DNA from: JALNZF01 sp049793155
Lineage (GTDB): Bacteria > Nitrospirota > UBA9217
Direction of reading: 5' to 3'
Assembly: GCA_049793155.1 (NCBI GenBank)
Contig: JBARBN010000037.1
Coordinates: 1 to 55,145 of the forward strand
Length of the DNA stretch: 55,145 bases
The notes under the pieces are model-generated. The model saw only the letters and a program-made list of their open reading frames with translations, was not told the origin of the DNA and did no database searches. The translations under genes and the position numbers were made by a program. Shown in pieces: positions 7,965 to 16,341 of this stretch (positions are counted from its first letter, which is position 1; the number at the start of each line of letters is the position of its first letter).

Positions 7965-7999
7965 GTTATTATAATAACGATAATCCTTTGCTTTGTCAA
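7965..7999 (-). promoter_or_regulatory. Promoter of the beta-helix gene, -10 inside a perfect palindrome
   Basis: On the minus strand, TTGACA (7999-7994), 17-base spacer, TATTAT (7976-7971). The -10 lies in a perfect 14-bp palindrome GTTATTATAATAAC (7965-7978), which could be an operator. The transcript would have a leader of about 110 bases. Confidence 0.55.
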
Positions 8000-8132
8000 T
8001 TGTCATCTATGCTCACTCCTGTCAAATCAAATAGGCTTTTTACTTTTACCATGCTGCTTCAAACAGCTTGACACTTGTCATCATGGAGTGGGCGGCATTT
8101 CTCTGAATTTGCTATCGACTCAGCCCGTAATT

Positions 8133-8141
8133 TGCTATAAT
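8133..8141 (+). promoter_or_regulatory. Extended -10 promoter of gltX
   Basis: TGC-TATAAT with no good -35. The predicted start near 8148 leaves a leader of about 45 bases. The rest of the 336-base divergent spacer (7856-8191) holds no gene that I can see. Confidence 0.55.
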
Positions 8142-8191
8142 ACCACCTCATATAAAATTAAATCCCTCTCTGCACAAGGAGTCCCTTTCTC

Positions 8192-9610
8192 ATGAACACT
8201 GCAAGTAAGGTACGGGTCAGGTTTGCGCCAAGCCCCACGGGCGCCCTGCATATCGGCGGCGTACGAACTGCGCTTTTCAACTGGCTCTTCGCGCGCCACC
8301 ACAACGGAAAATTCATCCTCAGGATCGAGGACACGGACCAGACCCGCTCCACGGACGAATCCATCAAGATCATCCTTGACGGCATGAAGTGGCTTGGCCT
8401 TGACTGGGATGAAGGCCCCTTTCGCCAGACCATGCGCATGGATATTTACAAAGAACACGTCGACCGCCTGCTCAAGGCAGGCAAGGCCTACTACTGCTAC
8501 TGTACCCCCGAAGAGCTCGAGACGCGGAGAAAAAAAGCCATGGCCGCCGGCAAACCGCCCAAGTACGACCGGAAGTGCCGTTCGCTCACGGCCCCGGTTG
8601 AAGGCAGGACGCCGGCAATCCGCTTCCTCTCGGCAGACGAGGGCCAGACCATCGTGCGCGACATGATCCGCGGTGCGGTAACGTTCGAGAACCAGCAGCT
8701 CGACGATCTTATCATCCAACGTTCCGACGGTCTCCCCACATACAACTTCGCCGTCGTTGTTGACGACGTTTCCATGGAGATTTCCCATGTGATCCGGGGC
8801 GACGACCATTTGAACAATACTCCGCGCCAGATCCAGCTTTATCAGGCGCTGGGATACGAGCCGCCTGAATTTGCCCATCTGCCCATGATCCTCGGCCCGG
8901 ACAAGACCAAGCTCTCAAAGCGGCACGGGGCCACGGCGGTCACCGAATATATCGACCTTGGTTATTTGCCCGAAGCGCTCGTGAACTACCTCTCCCGTCT
9001 TGGCTGGTCGTCAGGAGACCAGGAGATCTTCTCTCGTCAGGAGCTGATCGAAAAATTTTCCCTCGACAGCGTTGGAAAAGCCCCGTCCGTCTTTAACCCC
9101 GAGAAGCTGCTCTGGCTGAACCATCATTACATCCAGCAAGCCGACGCGGGCAGGATCGCGGAACTGGTGCTCGACCTTCTCAGGAAGGACGGCGTCGTGA
9201 AGCAGGGAAACGAGCCGGACGCTGACTGGTTCAGGAAACTCGTTTCTATGCTAACTGAGCGCAGCCACACACTCGTGGAATTGAAGACAGGCGCTTTGCC
9301 TTTTTTGACGGCGGAGATCGTGATGGACGAGAAGGCGCGGATAAAACACCTGACGCCGGACGTTGCACCGCTCCTTTCCGAACTGACAGGACGGCTGCAA
9401 TTAGTAGAACCGTTTACGCACGATGAATTGGAAAAGGTCTTCAATGCGCTCGTCGCGGAAAAAGGCATCAAGCTCGGCAAGCTTGCCCAGCCCGTGCGAG
9501 TGGCCTTGACCGGCGGTACTGTCAGCCCCGGCATCTTCGAGGTGCTTGAGGTGATGGGGAAAGAGAAGGCCATTAAACGGATCGAAGCGGCGATCAGGAT
9601 GTCAAACTAA
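8192..9610 (+). CDS. gltX: Glutamyl-tRNA synthetase
   Basis: Class Ib synthetase that charges tRNA-Glu (and possibly tRNA-Gln if a GatCAB route is used). The 472-residue protein has the HIGH-type motif ALHIGG near residue 20, the IEDTDQTRS signature and the KMSKS-type loop KLSKRHG, followed by the helical anticodon-binding region. Its length is standard. AAGGAG lies 10 bases before the ATG. It is monocistronic by appearance, with no terminator recognised downstream. Confidence 0.96.
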   Translation: MNTASKVRVRFAPSPTGALHIGGVRTALFNWLFARHHNGKFILRIEDTDQTRSTDESIKIILDGMKWLGLDWDEGPFRQTMRMDIYKEHVDRLLKAGKAYYCYCTPEELETRRKKAMAAGKPPKYDRKCRSLTAPVEGRTPAIRFLSADEGQTIVRDMIRGAVTFENQQLDDLIIQRSDGLPTYNFAVVVDDVSMEISHVIRGDDHLNNTPRQIQLYQALGYEPPEFAHLPMILGPDKTKLSKRHGATAVTEYIDLGYLPEALVNYLSRLGWSSGDQEIFSRQELIEKFSLDSVGKAPSVFNPEKLLWLNHHYIQQADAGRIAELVLDLLRKDGVVKQGNEPDADWFRKLVSMLTERSHTLVELKTGALPFLTAEIVMDEKARIKHLTPDVAPLLSELTGRLQLVEPFTHDELEKVFNALVAEKGIKLGKLAQPVRVALTGGTVSPGIFEVLEVMGKEKAIKRIEAAIRMSN

Positions 9611-9826
9611 TCCTCTTTGCAGGTCTGCAACAAGTTTTCAACTAAAATACGGAAGAACCTAATACGGGCACTCTCAGATGACCAATAATGCATGTATCTT
9701 GCCCGGTTATCCGGCAAACATCTTCTCTCTGTACCCGGCACATGATCGCCGTTCGCTCTCCGAGCGTAGATCAACTCATTTTCGATACTTCATGTAAAGG
9801 CATTTCTTCAGAGGCGGACATCGACA

Positions 9827-9855
9827 TTGATTTATCACCGTATTTCTGCTAAAGT
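9827..9855 (+). promoter_or_regulatory. Promoter of the liv operon
   Basis: TTGATT (9827-9832), 17-base spacer, TAAAGT (9850-9855) with the extended TGC just ahead of the -10. The bases before it (9611-9826) show small imperfect hairpins but no gene. Confidence 0.6.
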
Positions 9856-9892
9856 AAAAAAGTTCCTACAAATCGCGAAAAGGAGGCAGCAT

Positions 9893-11158
9893 ATGAGAAA
9901 AGTTCTGGTTTCGATGCTTCTATTTGGGATTCTGGCAGCGCAGGCATTTGCAGGAGACACGATCAAGATCGCTCTTACCGGGCCGTATTCAGGCGGTTCG
10001 GCGCCCATGGGCACATCGACGCGTAACGGCTCGAAGCTGGCCATCGCCGAGATCAACGCGGCCGGTGGCATCCAGGTCGGCGATAAGAAGATGAAGATTG
10101 AGGTCGTCGAACGCGATGACGAAGGCAAGAACGAACGCGGTGCTCTGATCGCGCAGGAGCTCGCGTCCATGAGCGATCTGTCCGGTGTGCTCGGCACCGT
10201 GAACACGGGCGTGGCCATGGCCGGAGACAAGCATCTTATGGAAAAGGGCATTACCAAGATCATCGTCCCTGCAGCAGGCTCGGCCTCTATGACGCAGTGG
10301 GCTGACAAGCCAGCCAGTGCTGATAAACCCGCTTTCTCGGGCCCGAAGGACCTTTCGATCTTCCGGTTCGCGGCACATGACGGCATTCAGGCTGCGATGG
10401 TGGTCGAGGAGGCGATCAATCGGAAATATACCAAGGTTGCCGTGCTCTTCGATTCAACGAACTACGGTGTTTCTGGCCGCGATGACATGCTGAACCAGAT
10501 CAAGCTGCAGGGAAACAAACTTGAGGTTGTGGCGCTCGAGAAATACAATATTGGCGACAAGGACATGACGGCCCAGCTCGTGAAGGCGAAATCAGCCGGC
10601 GCTCAGGCTATCCTGATATGGGGAATCGGGCCGGAGCTGGCCGCTGTTGCGAACGGCATGGCCAAGCTCGGCATGAAGGAACCGCTGATCGGCGGCTGGA
10701 CCCTCTCCATGTCGAATTACATCGACAACGCGGGCAAGAACGCGGACGGTACCCTGATGCCGCAGACCTTCATCGAAGATCCGATCACGCCGCGGGCCAA
10801 GGCATTTATCGAAGCTTATCACAAGGCATACAAGGTAACGCGCATGCCGTCTGCGGTCGCCGCTGCGCAGGGATACGACGCAGTGCTGATATTCGCGGCT
10901 GCGGTCAAACAGGCAAAGAGCACGGACACCCATAAGATCAAGGAAGCGCTCGAAGACCTGAAAGAACCGGTGCAGGGCGTGATCGCGCTGTGGCAGAAAC
11001 CTTACAGCAAGTGGAACCCTGCGGACGTGACGACGCACGAAGCGTTCCGGCGCGATCAGGTCGTGATGGGCATGGTAAAGGACGGGCGCGTGGTGTTCGG
11101 CAGCGATGCGGACCGGCAGAGGCTGATCAAGGAAGCTGCGGGCACGAAGAGAAAGTAA
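9893..11158 (+). CDS. livK: Branched-chain amino acid ABC transporter, substrate-binding protein
   Basis: Periplasmic type I binding protein that delivers Leu/Ile/Val or related ligands to the Liv permease. 421 residues with a Sec signal peptide of about 21 residues ending AQAFA-G and no lipobox Cys. The mature part begins DTIKIALTGPYSG and follows the two-lobed periplasmic-binding layout (VAAAQGYDAVLI near the C-terminus). The ATG at 9893 follows GGAGG with good spacing, so the longer start at 9827 is rejected because it overlaps the promoter. First gene of livK-livH-livMG-livF. The actual ligand cannot be read from sequence. Confidence 0.9.
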   Translation: MRKVLVSMLLFGILAAQAFAGDTIKIALTGPYSGGSAPMGTSTRNGSKLAIAEINAAGGIQVGDKKMKIEVVERDDEGKNERGALIAQELASMSDLSGVLGTVNTGVAMAGDKHLMEKGITKIIVPAAGSASMTQWADKPASADKPAFSGPKDLSIFRFAAHDGIQAAMVVEEAINRKYTKVAVLFDSTNYGVSGRDDMLNQIKLQGNKLEVVALEKYNIGDKDMTAQLVKAKSAGAQAILIWGIGPELAAVANGMAKLGMKEPLIGGWTLSMSNYIDNAGKNADGTLMPQTFIEDPITPRAKAFIEAYHKAYKVTRMPSAVAAAQGYDAVLIFAAAVKQAKSTDTHKIKEALEDLKEPVQGVIALWQKPYSKWNPADVTTHEAFRRDQVVMGMVKDGRVVFGSDADRQRLIKEAAGTKRK

Positions 11159-11209
11159 GGTGGCTGAAAGCCTTCTCATGGAGGAGCGGCCGGGCATGAG
11201 GAGCACGGC

Positions 11210-12088
11210 ATGACGGCATCGGTAGTACCACAGCTGATCGTGAGCGGGGCGCTCATGGGTCTCGTGTACGCTTTGGTCGCGTACGGGTTCCAGCTCACCT
11301 ACGCCACGAGCAAGAGCATCAATTTCGGCCAGGGCGAGCTGGTGATGGTCTCGGCCTTCTTCAGCCTTACCCTGACGAAGCTGGGGCTTCCCTACTGGCT
11401 GATGGTGCCCGGCGGCCTGCTCTTCGGGGTGCTCCTCGGGCTGTTCGTTGAGCGCGCCGCAGTGCGCCTCGCGCTGGAGCAGAAGAGCGAGGGCTGGATC
11501 CTCCTGTCGATCATCCTCGGGCTGTTCTTTTTCTCGGCGGCTGAAAATATCTGGGGACGGGACGACCAGCCGTTCCCGACCCCCATCTCTTCCAACGCGG
11601 TCCATCTGTTCGGCATCAGCATCACTCCCCTGGAAATATCCGTCGCTGTGGGCGTCTTTGCGATCATGGGGCTCATCGAGCTGTTCAAGCGCATGACCCT
11701 GCTCGGCAAGGCCTTCGAGGCGGTCTCGGCTGACCGGGACGCCGCTGAGCTGATGGGTATCTCTGCCAGGCGCACGGTCATGCTTTCCTACGGCCTGTCC
11801 GGACTTTCAGCAGCAGTTGCCGGCATCCTTGTCTCTCCCATAACGACGGTGGGCCCGACCATGGCATCGGTCCTGGTACTGAAGGCCTTTTCGGTAGCCG
11901 TTGTGGCCGGTCTGGAGTCCGGCTTCGGCATTGTCCTGGTCGGCCTGTTCCTCGGTTCGCTCGAAGGCCTGACCAGCTTCTATGTAGGAAGCGGCTGGCG
12001 CGAGGCGCCCGGCCTCATTCTCCTCATCCTGGCCCTTGCCATCCGTCCGACGGGCGTGTTCGGCAAGGCCGTCATCCGGAAGGTCTGA
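11210..12088 (+). CDS. livH: Branched-chain amino acid ABC permease LivH
   Basis: 292-residue inner-membrane permease with about eight hydrophobic segments. It carries the family motif YGFQLTYATSKSINFGQGEL near the N-terminus and the cytoplasmic EAA-like loop GKAFEAVSADRDAAELMGI (about residues 167-185) that docks to the ATPases. GAGGAG precedes the ATG. It partners the LivM domain of the next gene. Confidence 0.92.
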   Translation: MTASVVPQLIVSGALMGLVYALVAYGFQLTYATSKSINFGQGELVMVSAFFSLTLTKLGLPYWLMVPGGLLFGVLLGLFVERAAVRLALEQKSEGWILLSIILGLFFFSAAENIWGRDDQPFPTPISSNAVHLFGISITPLEISVAVGVFAIMGLIELFKRMTLLGKAFEAVSADRDAAELMGISARRTVMLSYGLSGLSAAVAGILVSPITTVGPTMASVLVLKAFSVAVVAGLESGFGIVLVGLFLGSLEGLTSFYVGSGWREAPGLILLILALAIRPTGVFGKAVIRKV

Positions 12089-12095
12089 CCGATCG

Positions 12096-14015
12096 ATGGT
12101 AAAGCGCTTTATTCTCATTCATGGTGCCGAGGCCCTGGTCCTCGTCCTTCTGGCAGCCATACCGCTCCTGGTCACGAACACCTTCGCCCTCGGGCTTCTC
12201 ACGCTCCTGGCCATCTACGGGATCCTGCTGATCGGGCTGGACGTGACCGTGGGCTATCTCGGCCAGGTCAACCTGGCGCAGGCGGCCTTCCTCGGCCTTG
12301 GCGCCTACACGGCCGGCATAACCGTGACGTACTTCGGCTTCGGCATGATGAGCGCGCTTGCGGCAAGTCTTCTTGTCGGTCTCGTGTTCGGCGGTCTGCT
12401 GTCCTTCCCGGCGCTCAGGCTCGAAGGCCCCCAGTTCGCGCTCTCCACGCTCAGCTTCTCCGCCCTTGCGGCTACCGCGCTCAACGAATGGGAGTCGGTC
12501 ACGAATGGCGCGCAGGGGCTTTCGCTTGTCCGGCCTCCATTCCTTGGCATAAGCCTCAAGGCACAGGGCTTCTACTGGCTCTGCCTGATCTTCCTGGCCT
12601 TCGTCTGGATGGCCATGCGGAACCTGCTCGGCTCTCAGTGGGGGAGGGCCTTCGAAGCGCTCCGGGACAGCCCGATCGCCACCGACGCCATGGGAATCGG
12701 CACGTATCGTCACAAGGCGGCGGCCTTTGCCTTCGGGTCCGCGCTCGGCGGTCTGGCCGGTGGACTCTACGCCTTCAACTTTCAGTACCTTCAGCCCCAT
12801 AGTTTCGGCTGGGAACTGATGGTGATCCTGCTTATGGGCGTGGTGCTCGGGGGCAGAAAGAACCTCTGGGGCGCCTTTGTCGGCGCCACACTGATCGTAC
12901 TTCTGCCGAACCTGCTCTCGAACCGGTCGCTGTTCCAGTTCTTCTCCGCTATCGGCTTCACGATAGCGCTTGTCGCCGGCGGCCGGAGTTATATACGGAA
13001 GACCATGAAGCCCTTCCAGGCGCTCGCGCCGATCGTCGCCATGGGGCTGCTCGCCGTGGTGTCGGTCACGGTCCAGAACATCGAGGACCTGCGCCGGGCC
13101 ATCTTCGCACTGATGCTCTTCTCGGTCGTCGTGGGGCTCCCCGAAGGATTGATGGGCTTCGCCGCAAAATTTCTCTCGAAGCTCTTCCACGTGGCGCCTG
13201 CGTCGCTGGCAGACGCAGCCCGGATCGATACCGTGCTGCCGTCAATCGAAGCCGACGGGAGCGCGCTGCTCGAGCTTAAGGACCTGAAACAGCATTTCGG
13301 CGGTGTGCGCGCCGTTGACGGCGTCTCGCTCGTGGTGCGGTCGGGCCATGTCCACGGCCTGATCGGCCCGAACGGGTCGGGCAAGAGCACGCTGGTGAAC
13401 GTCGTGTCGGGCCTGTATGCGCCGAGCGGGGGCACGATGCTGCTCCGCGGCAAACCGCTTGTCACCGGGAGTCTCTACAAGGCCGCACACATGGGCATCT
13501 CGCGGACCTTCCAGAATCTGCAGATCTTCGCCGAGCTGACCGCTCTCGAAAATATTATGGTAGCCATGAAGGATACGTATCGGAAGCCGCTGCCGCTGGT
13601 GATGCTTGGCCTCGCCCGTGCTGAAGAGCGCTCTGCCCAATCAGGCGCCCTTGCCCTGCTGGACCTGGTGGGGCTCAAGGACGAGGCGCGCACGCTGGCC
13701 AAGGACCTTCCCTACGGCGCACAGCGATTTCTCGAAGTAGGGCGCGCCCTTGCGCGCAAGCCCGACCTCCTCATCCTGGACGAACCGGCCGCCGGTCTCG
13801 CGCACCCTGACGTAAAAAAACTGCTGGAGATCATCAAGAGCATTCATCGGATCGGCATCACGACGATCCTGATCGAGCATCATATGGAAGTAGTGAGTGA
13901 ATTGTGCGATGTCGTGACCGTACTGGACAATGGACAGGTCATTGCCGAGGGCAAACCTGCTGAGGTGAGGCGGCATCCCAAGGTCATTGCCGCGTATTTG
14001 GGCGCGAGCGCGTAA
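12096..14015 (+). CDS. LivM permease fused to LivG ATPase
   Basis: One uninterrupted 639-residue frame joins a LivM-type permease to a LivG-type ATPase. The permease part (about 1-370) has the VGYLGQVNLAQAAFLGLGAY motif, multiple membrane segments and the RDSPIATDAMGI docking loop. The ATPase part (about 385-639) has Walker A GPNGSGKST, signature LPYGAQRFLEVGRA, Walker B LLILDEPAAGL and the switch His in LIEHHM. The start at 12096 lies 7 bases after livH, and the ORF could extend to 12036 but would overlap livH. Fusion fixes the permease and ATPase in 1:1 ratio. Confidence 0.9.
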   Translation: MVKRFILIHGAEALVLVLLAAIPLLVTNTFALGLLTLLAIYGILLIGLDVTVGYLGQVNLAQAAFLGLGAYTAGITVTYFGFGMMSALAASLLVGLVFGGLLSFPALRLEGPQFALSTLSFSALAATALNEWESVTNGAQGLSLVRPPFLGISLKAQGFYWLCLIFLAFVWMAMRNLLGSQWGRAFEALRDSPIATDAMGIGTYRHKAAAFAFGSALGGLAGGLYAFNFQYLQPHSFGWELMVILLMGVVLGGRKNLWGAFVGATLIVLLPNLLSNRSLFQFFSAIGFTIALVAGGRSYIRKTMKPFQALAPIVAMGLLAVVSVTVQNIEDLRRAIFALMLFSVVVGLPEGLMGFAAKFLSKLFHVAPASLADAARIDTVLPSIEADGSALLELKDLKQHFGGVRAVDGVSLVVRSGHVHGLIGPNGSGKSTLVNVVSGLYAPSGGTMLLRGKPLVTGSLYKAAHMGISRTFQNLQIFAELTALENIMVAMKDTYRKPLPLVMLGLARAEERSAQSGALALLDLVGLKDEARTLAKDLPYGAQRFLEVGRALARKPDLLILDEPAAGLAHPDVKKLLEIIKSIHRIGITTILIEHHMEVVSELCDVVTVLDNGQVIAEGKPAEVRRHPKVIAAYLGASA

Positions 14016-14112
14016 GTATCTGTGCCAATCCACGGGCACGCACGGCAAATCGAATTTGTCTTTAATGCCGACTTGTCCGGGTCAGGCTGATCGGGATACG
14101 AAGGAACAGGTC

Positions 14113-14829
14113 ATGCTGATAGTCGATAATATTTATGCAGGATATGGCGCCAGTGAGGTGCTTGTCGGTGCGTCTCTTGAGGTGAAAGCGGGAACGCTCG
14201 TTGCCCTGATCGGCCCGAACGGTGCAGGTAAAACCACGACCATGCGGACCATTTCCGGGATCATCCAAGCGTCCAAGGGACGTATTTTGCTGGACAGTAA
14301 ACCCATTGAAGGAATGGAGGCGTCGCGCATCGCCAGTCTCGGCCTGGCACATGTGCCCGAAGGCAGGCGTGTATTCGGGCCGCTGTCTGTGGAGGACAAC
14401 TTGCTCCTGGGCGGCTTTCGCCGTCTACCGCGATTTTTCGGATTCCATGCCAGGGCGCAGCGCGATCTCGATCAGGTGTATACGCTTTTCCCAAAGCTCC
14501 AGGAACGTCGGCATCAGACCGCCGGAACGCTGTCGGGTGGGGAACAGCAGATGCTCGCCATCGGGCGTGCGCTGATGTCCGATCCCAAGTTGATCCTGAT
14601 GGATGAACCGTCCATGGGTCTGGCGCCGGTCATTGTAGAGGAAGTGTTTAACACGATCGAGCATCTGAAAAAAACCGGTATCCCGCTGCTGTTGGTGGAA
14701 CAGATGGCCAGAAAGGCCCTGGATGTAGCCGACTATGTTTATGTTATGGAGCACGGAAAGATCGTCATTCAGGGTACGCCTTCGGAAATACGGAAAGATG
14801 AACGTGTGATCGCCGCGTACCTGGGGTAG
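14113..14829 (+). CDS. livF: Branched-chain amino acid ABC transporter ATP-binding protein LivF
   Basis: 238-residue ATPase that pairs with the LivG domain. It has Walker A GPNGAGKTT, signature LSGGEQQMLAIGRAL, Walker B LILMDEPSMGL and the switch His region replaced by LLVEQM, as usual for LivF. The ATG at 14113 follows AAGGA (14101-14105). A spacer of 97 bases separates it from the fusion gene. Last gene of the liv operon. Confidence 0.93.
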   Translation: MLIVDNIYAGYGASEVLVGASLEVKAGTLVALIGPNGAGKTTTMRTISGIIQASKGRILLDSKPIEGMEASRIASLGLAHVPEGRRVFGPLSVEDNLLLGGFRRLPRFFGFHARAQRDLDQVYTLFPKLQERRHQTAGTLSGGEQQMLAIGRALMSDPKLILMDEPSMGLAPVIVEEVFNTIEHLKKTGIPLLLVEQMARKALDVADYVYVMEHGKIVIQGTPSEIRKDERVIAAYLG

Positions 14830-14920
14830 CCAGACACGTAATCCACTTCTTTTCTCATGAACCTCCGCACGACACGTTTCTAAGAAGTTTAGATGAGTCA
14901 GTTCACGCTCGTAATTGTCA

Positions 14921-14949
14921 TTGTCAAACCCTTTTTTTTACGATACTAT
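14921..14949 (+). promoter_or_regulatory. Promoter of rqcP-like gene
   Basis: TTGTCA (14921-14926), 17-base spacer, TACTAT (14944-14949). The predicted start lies at or just before the GTG at 14956, which suggests a leaderless transcript. Confidence 0.55.
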
Positions 14950-14955
14950 GCCTTC

Positions 14956-15234
14956 GTGCGTCTCGATCTGTTCTTGAAAATAAGTCGGCTCACGAAGCGC
15001 AGGACCGTTGCGCAGGAGATGTGCGTAGCAGGCAGGGTGCTGGTGAACGGTCATGAAGCAAAACCTGCGAAAGAGGTCAAACCGGGCGACCTCATAACCC
15101 TGAGGTTTTCATCGCGCATTATTGACCTGGAGATCATCGGCATGCCTCATGCATCCTTCCGGAAGATGTCCCCGGAAGAACTTTACAAGGTAAAATCAGA
15201 GACTCGGGTGGCGAGAGAAATATTATTGAGCTGA
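14956..15234 (+). CDS. rqcP: S4-domain RNA-binding protein, RqcP/Hsp15 type
   Basis: 92 residues starting VRLDLFLKISRLTKRRTVA, a near-match to the family start M-R-L-D-K-F-L-K-x-S-R-L-x-K-R-R. The S4 fold continues through GRVLVNGHEAKPAKEVKPGD. In Bacillus, RqcP (YabO) binds stalled 50S-peptidyl-tRNA complexes and supports alanine tailing by RqcH. Hsp15 has a related rescue role in E. coli. The GTG at 14956 is chosen because residues encoded upstream (14893-14955) do not match the family and overlap the promoter. There is no Shine-Dalgarno. Symbol given by similarity only. Confidence 0.75.
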   Translation: MRLDLFLKISRLTKRRTVAQEMCVAGRVLVNGHEAKPAKEVKPGDLITLRFSSRIIDLEIIGMPHASFRKMSPEELYKVKSETRVAREILLS

Positions 15235-15260
15235 TGGTCATAAAAGATTTACGGCCCTCC

Positions 15261-15300
15261 TAACCTGACTCTTCTCCCCAGGGAGGGAGGGTGAGAATAA
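15261..15300. repeat. Short word-palindrome spacer (CCCTCC type)
   Basis: CCCTCC in the left arm answers GGAGGGAGGG in the right arm, between rqcP and pdxA. It resembles the spacer at 36891-36921. Confidence 0.4.
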
Positions 15301-15318
15301 CGTAGTCGCAGGATAACC

Positions 15319-16341
15319 ATGATGGAGCAAAAACCCCTGATCGTCATAACCATGGGTGATCCGGCAGGGATCGGCCCGGAGATCATCGCTAAGGTCATCG
15401 ACAGCGCCGGGATTCTTTCGTTCTGCCGGCCGGTGGTGATCGGCGACGCCGGAGTAATGAAAAAAATGCTCGAGGAACTGCGGCTTTCGATCGCGGTGAA
15501 CAGCATCACGTCGCTCGACCGGGCGGATCCGGCCAAGGGCAAACTCGACGTACTGGACCTCAAGAACGTCGATCCCACTGCGCACCATTGGGGCAAACCC
15601 GACGCGTCTTCGGGCACAGCGGTCGTTGCGTACATTAAGAAGGCCGTTGACCTGACCATGAAGCGCGAGGCTGATGCAATCGTGACCGCGCCGATCAGCA
15701 AGGAAATGATGAACGCGGCCGGACACCATTACGCCGGTCATACAGAGCTTCTTGCCGACCTGACGAATACAAAAGAGTATGGCATGATGTTCGTGGGCGG
15801 CGGGCTGCGTCTTATCCTGGCCACGATCCACATAGCGCTGAAGGATGTGCACCGACACATCACGCAGGAGAATATTTTTAAAACCCTGCGTCTCGCGCAT
15901 CAGGCGATGAAATACTTCGGGATCGGGAAACCGCGAATCGGAGTGGCGGCCCTGAACCCCCACGCCGGGGAGGGTGGACTTTTCGGGTCCGAGGAGTGGG
16001 ACGCGATCCTTCCCGCGGTCATCAAAGCGCGAGGCGAAGGCATCAACGCAAGCGATCCGATCCCCGCCGACACCTTGTTTTACAAGGCACGGAACAACTA
16101 TTTCGACGTCGTGGTGGCCATGTACCACGATCAGGGTCTTGCGCCGCTCAAAATGGTCGCTTTTGGAAATGCGGTGAATGTCACCGTGGGACTCCCGATC
16201 ATCCGCACCTCCGTTGATCACGGAACCGCCTACGATATAGCAGGCAGAGGCTGCGCGGACCCCGCAAGCCTGCTTGAAGCAATAAAGCTTGCCGTTACGA
16301 TGTCGGATTTCAGGAATTCACAATCGAGGACACACGCGTGA
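15319..16341 (+). CDS. pdxA: 4-hydroxythreonine-4-phosphate dehydrogenase
   Basis: NAD-dependent oxidation and decarboxylation of 4-phosphohydroxy-L-threonine in the DXP-dependent route to pyridoxal 5-phosphate. The 340-residue protein begins with ITMGDPAGIGPEI and has the three metal-ligand His regions AGHTE, TIHIAL and MYHDQGLAPLK, plus the C-terminal RTSVDHGTAYDIAG. Normal length. Its TGA overlaps the GTG of the next gene, so the two are co-translated. Confidence 0.95.
   Translation: MMEQKPLIVITMGDPAGIGPEIIAKVIDSAGILSFCRPVVIGDAGVMKKMLEELRLSIAVNSITSLDRADPAKGKLDVLDLKNVDPTAHHWGKPDASSGTAVVAYIKKAVDLTMKREADAIVTAPISKEMMNAAGHHYAGHTELLADLTNTKEYGMMFVGGGLRLILATIHIALKDVHRHITQENIFKTLRLAHQAMKYFGIGKPRIGVAALNPHAGEGGLFGSEEWDAILPAVIKARGEGINASDPIPADTLFYKARNNYFDVVVAMYHDQGLAPLKMVAFGNAVNVTVGLPIIRTSVDHGTAYDIAGRGCADPASLLEAIKLAVTMSDFRNSQSRTHA

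Noticed and set aside
9827..9892. Longer livK start
   Set aside because: It would add a basic stretch before the signal peptide and overlaps the promoter; ATG 9893 has GGAGG at the right distance.
12036..12095. Upstream start of the LivM-LivG fusion
   Set aside because: The extension lies inside livH and has no membrane-protein character; ATG 12096 fits the family start.
14893..14955. Longer N-terminus of the RqcP-like protein
   Set aside because: The added residues are hydrophobic and unlike the family, and they overlap the -35/-10.
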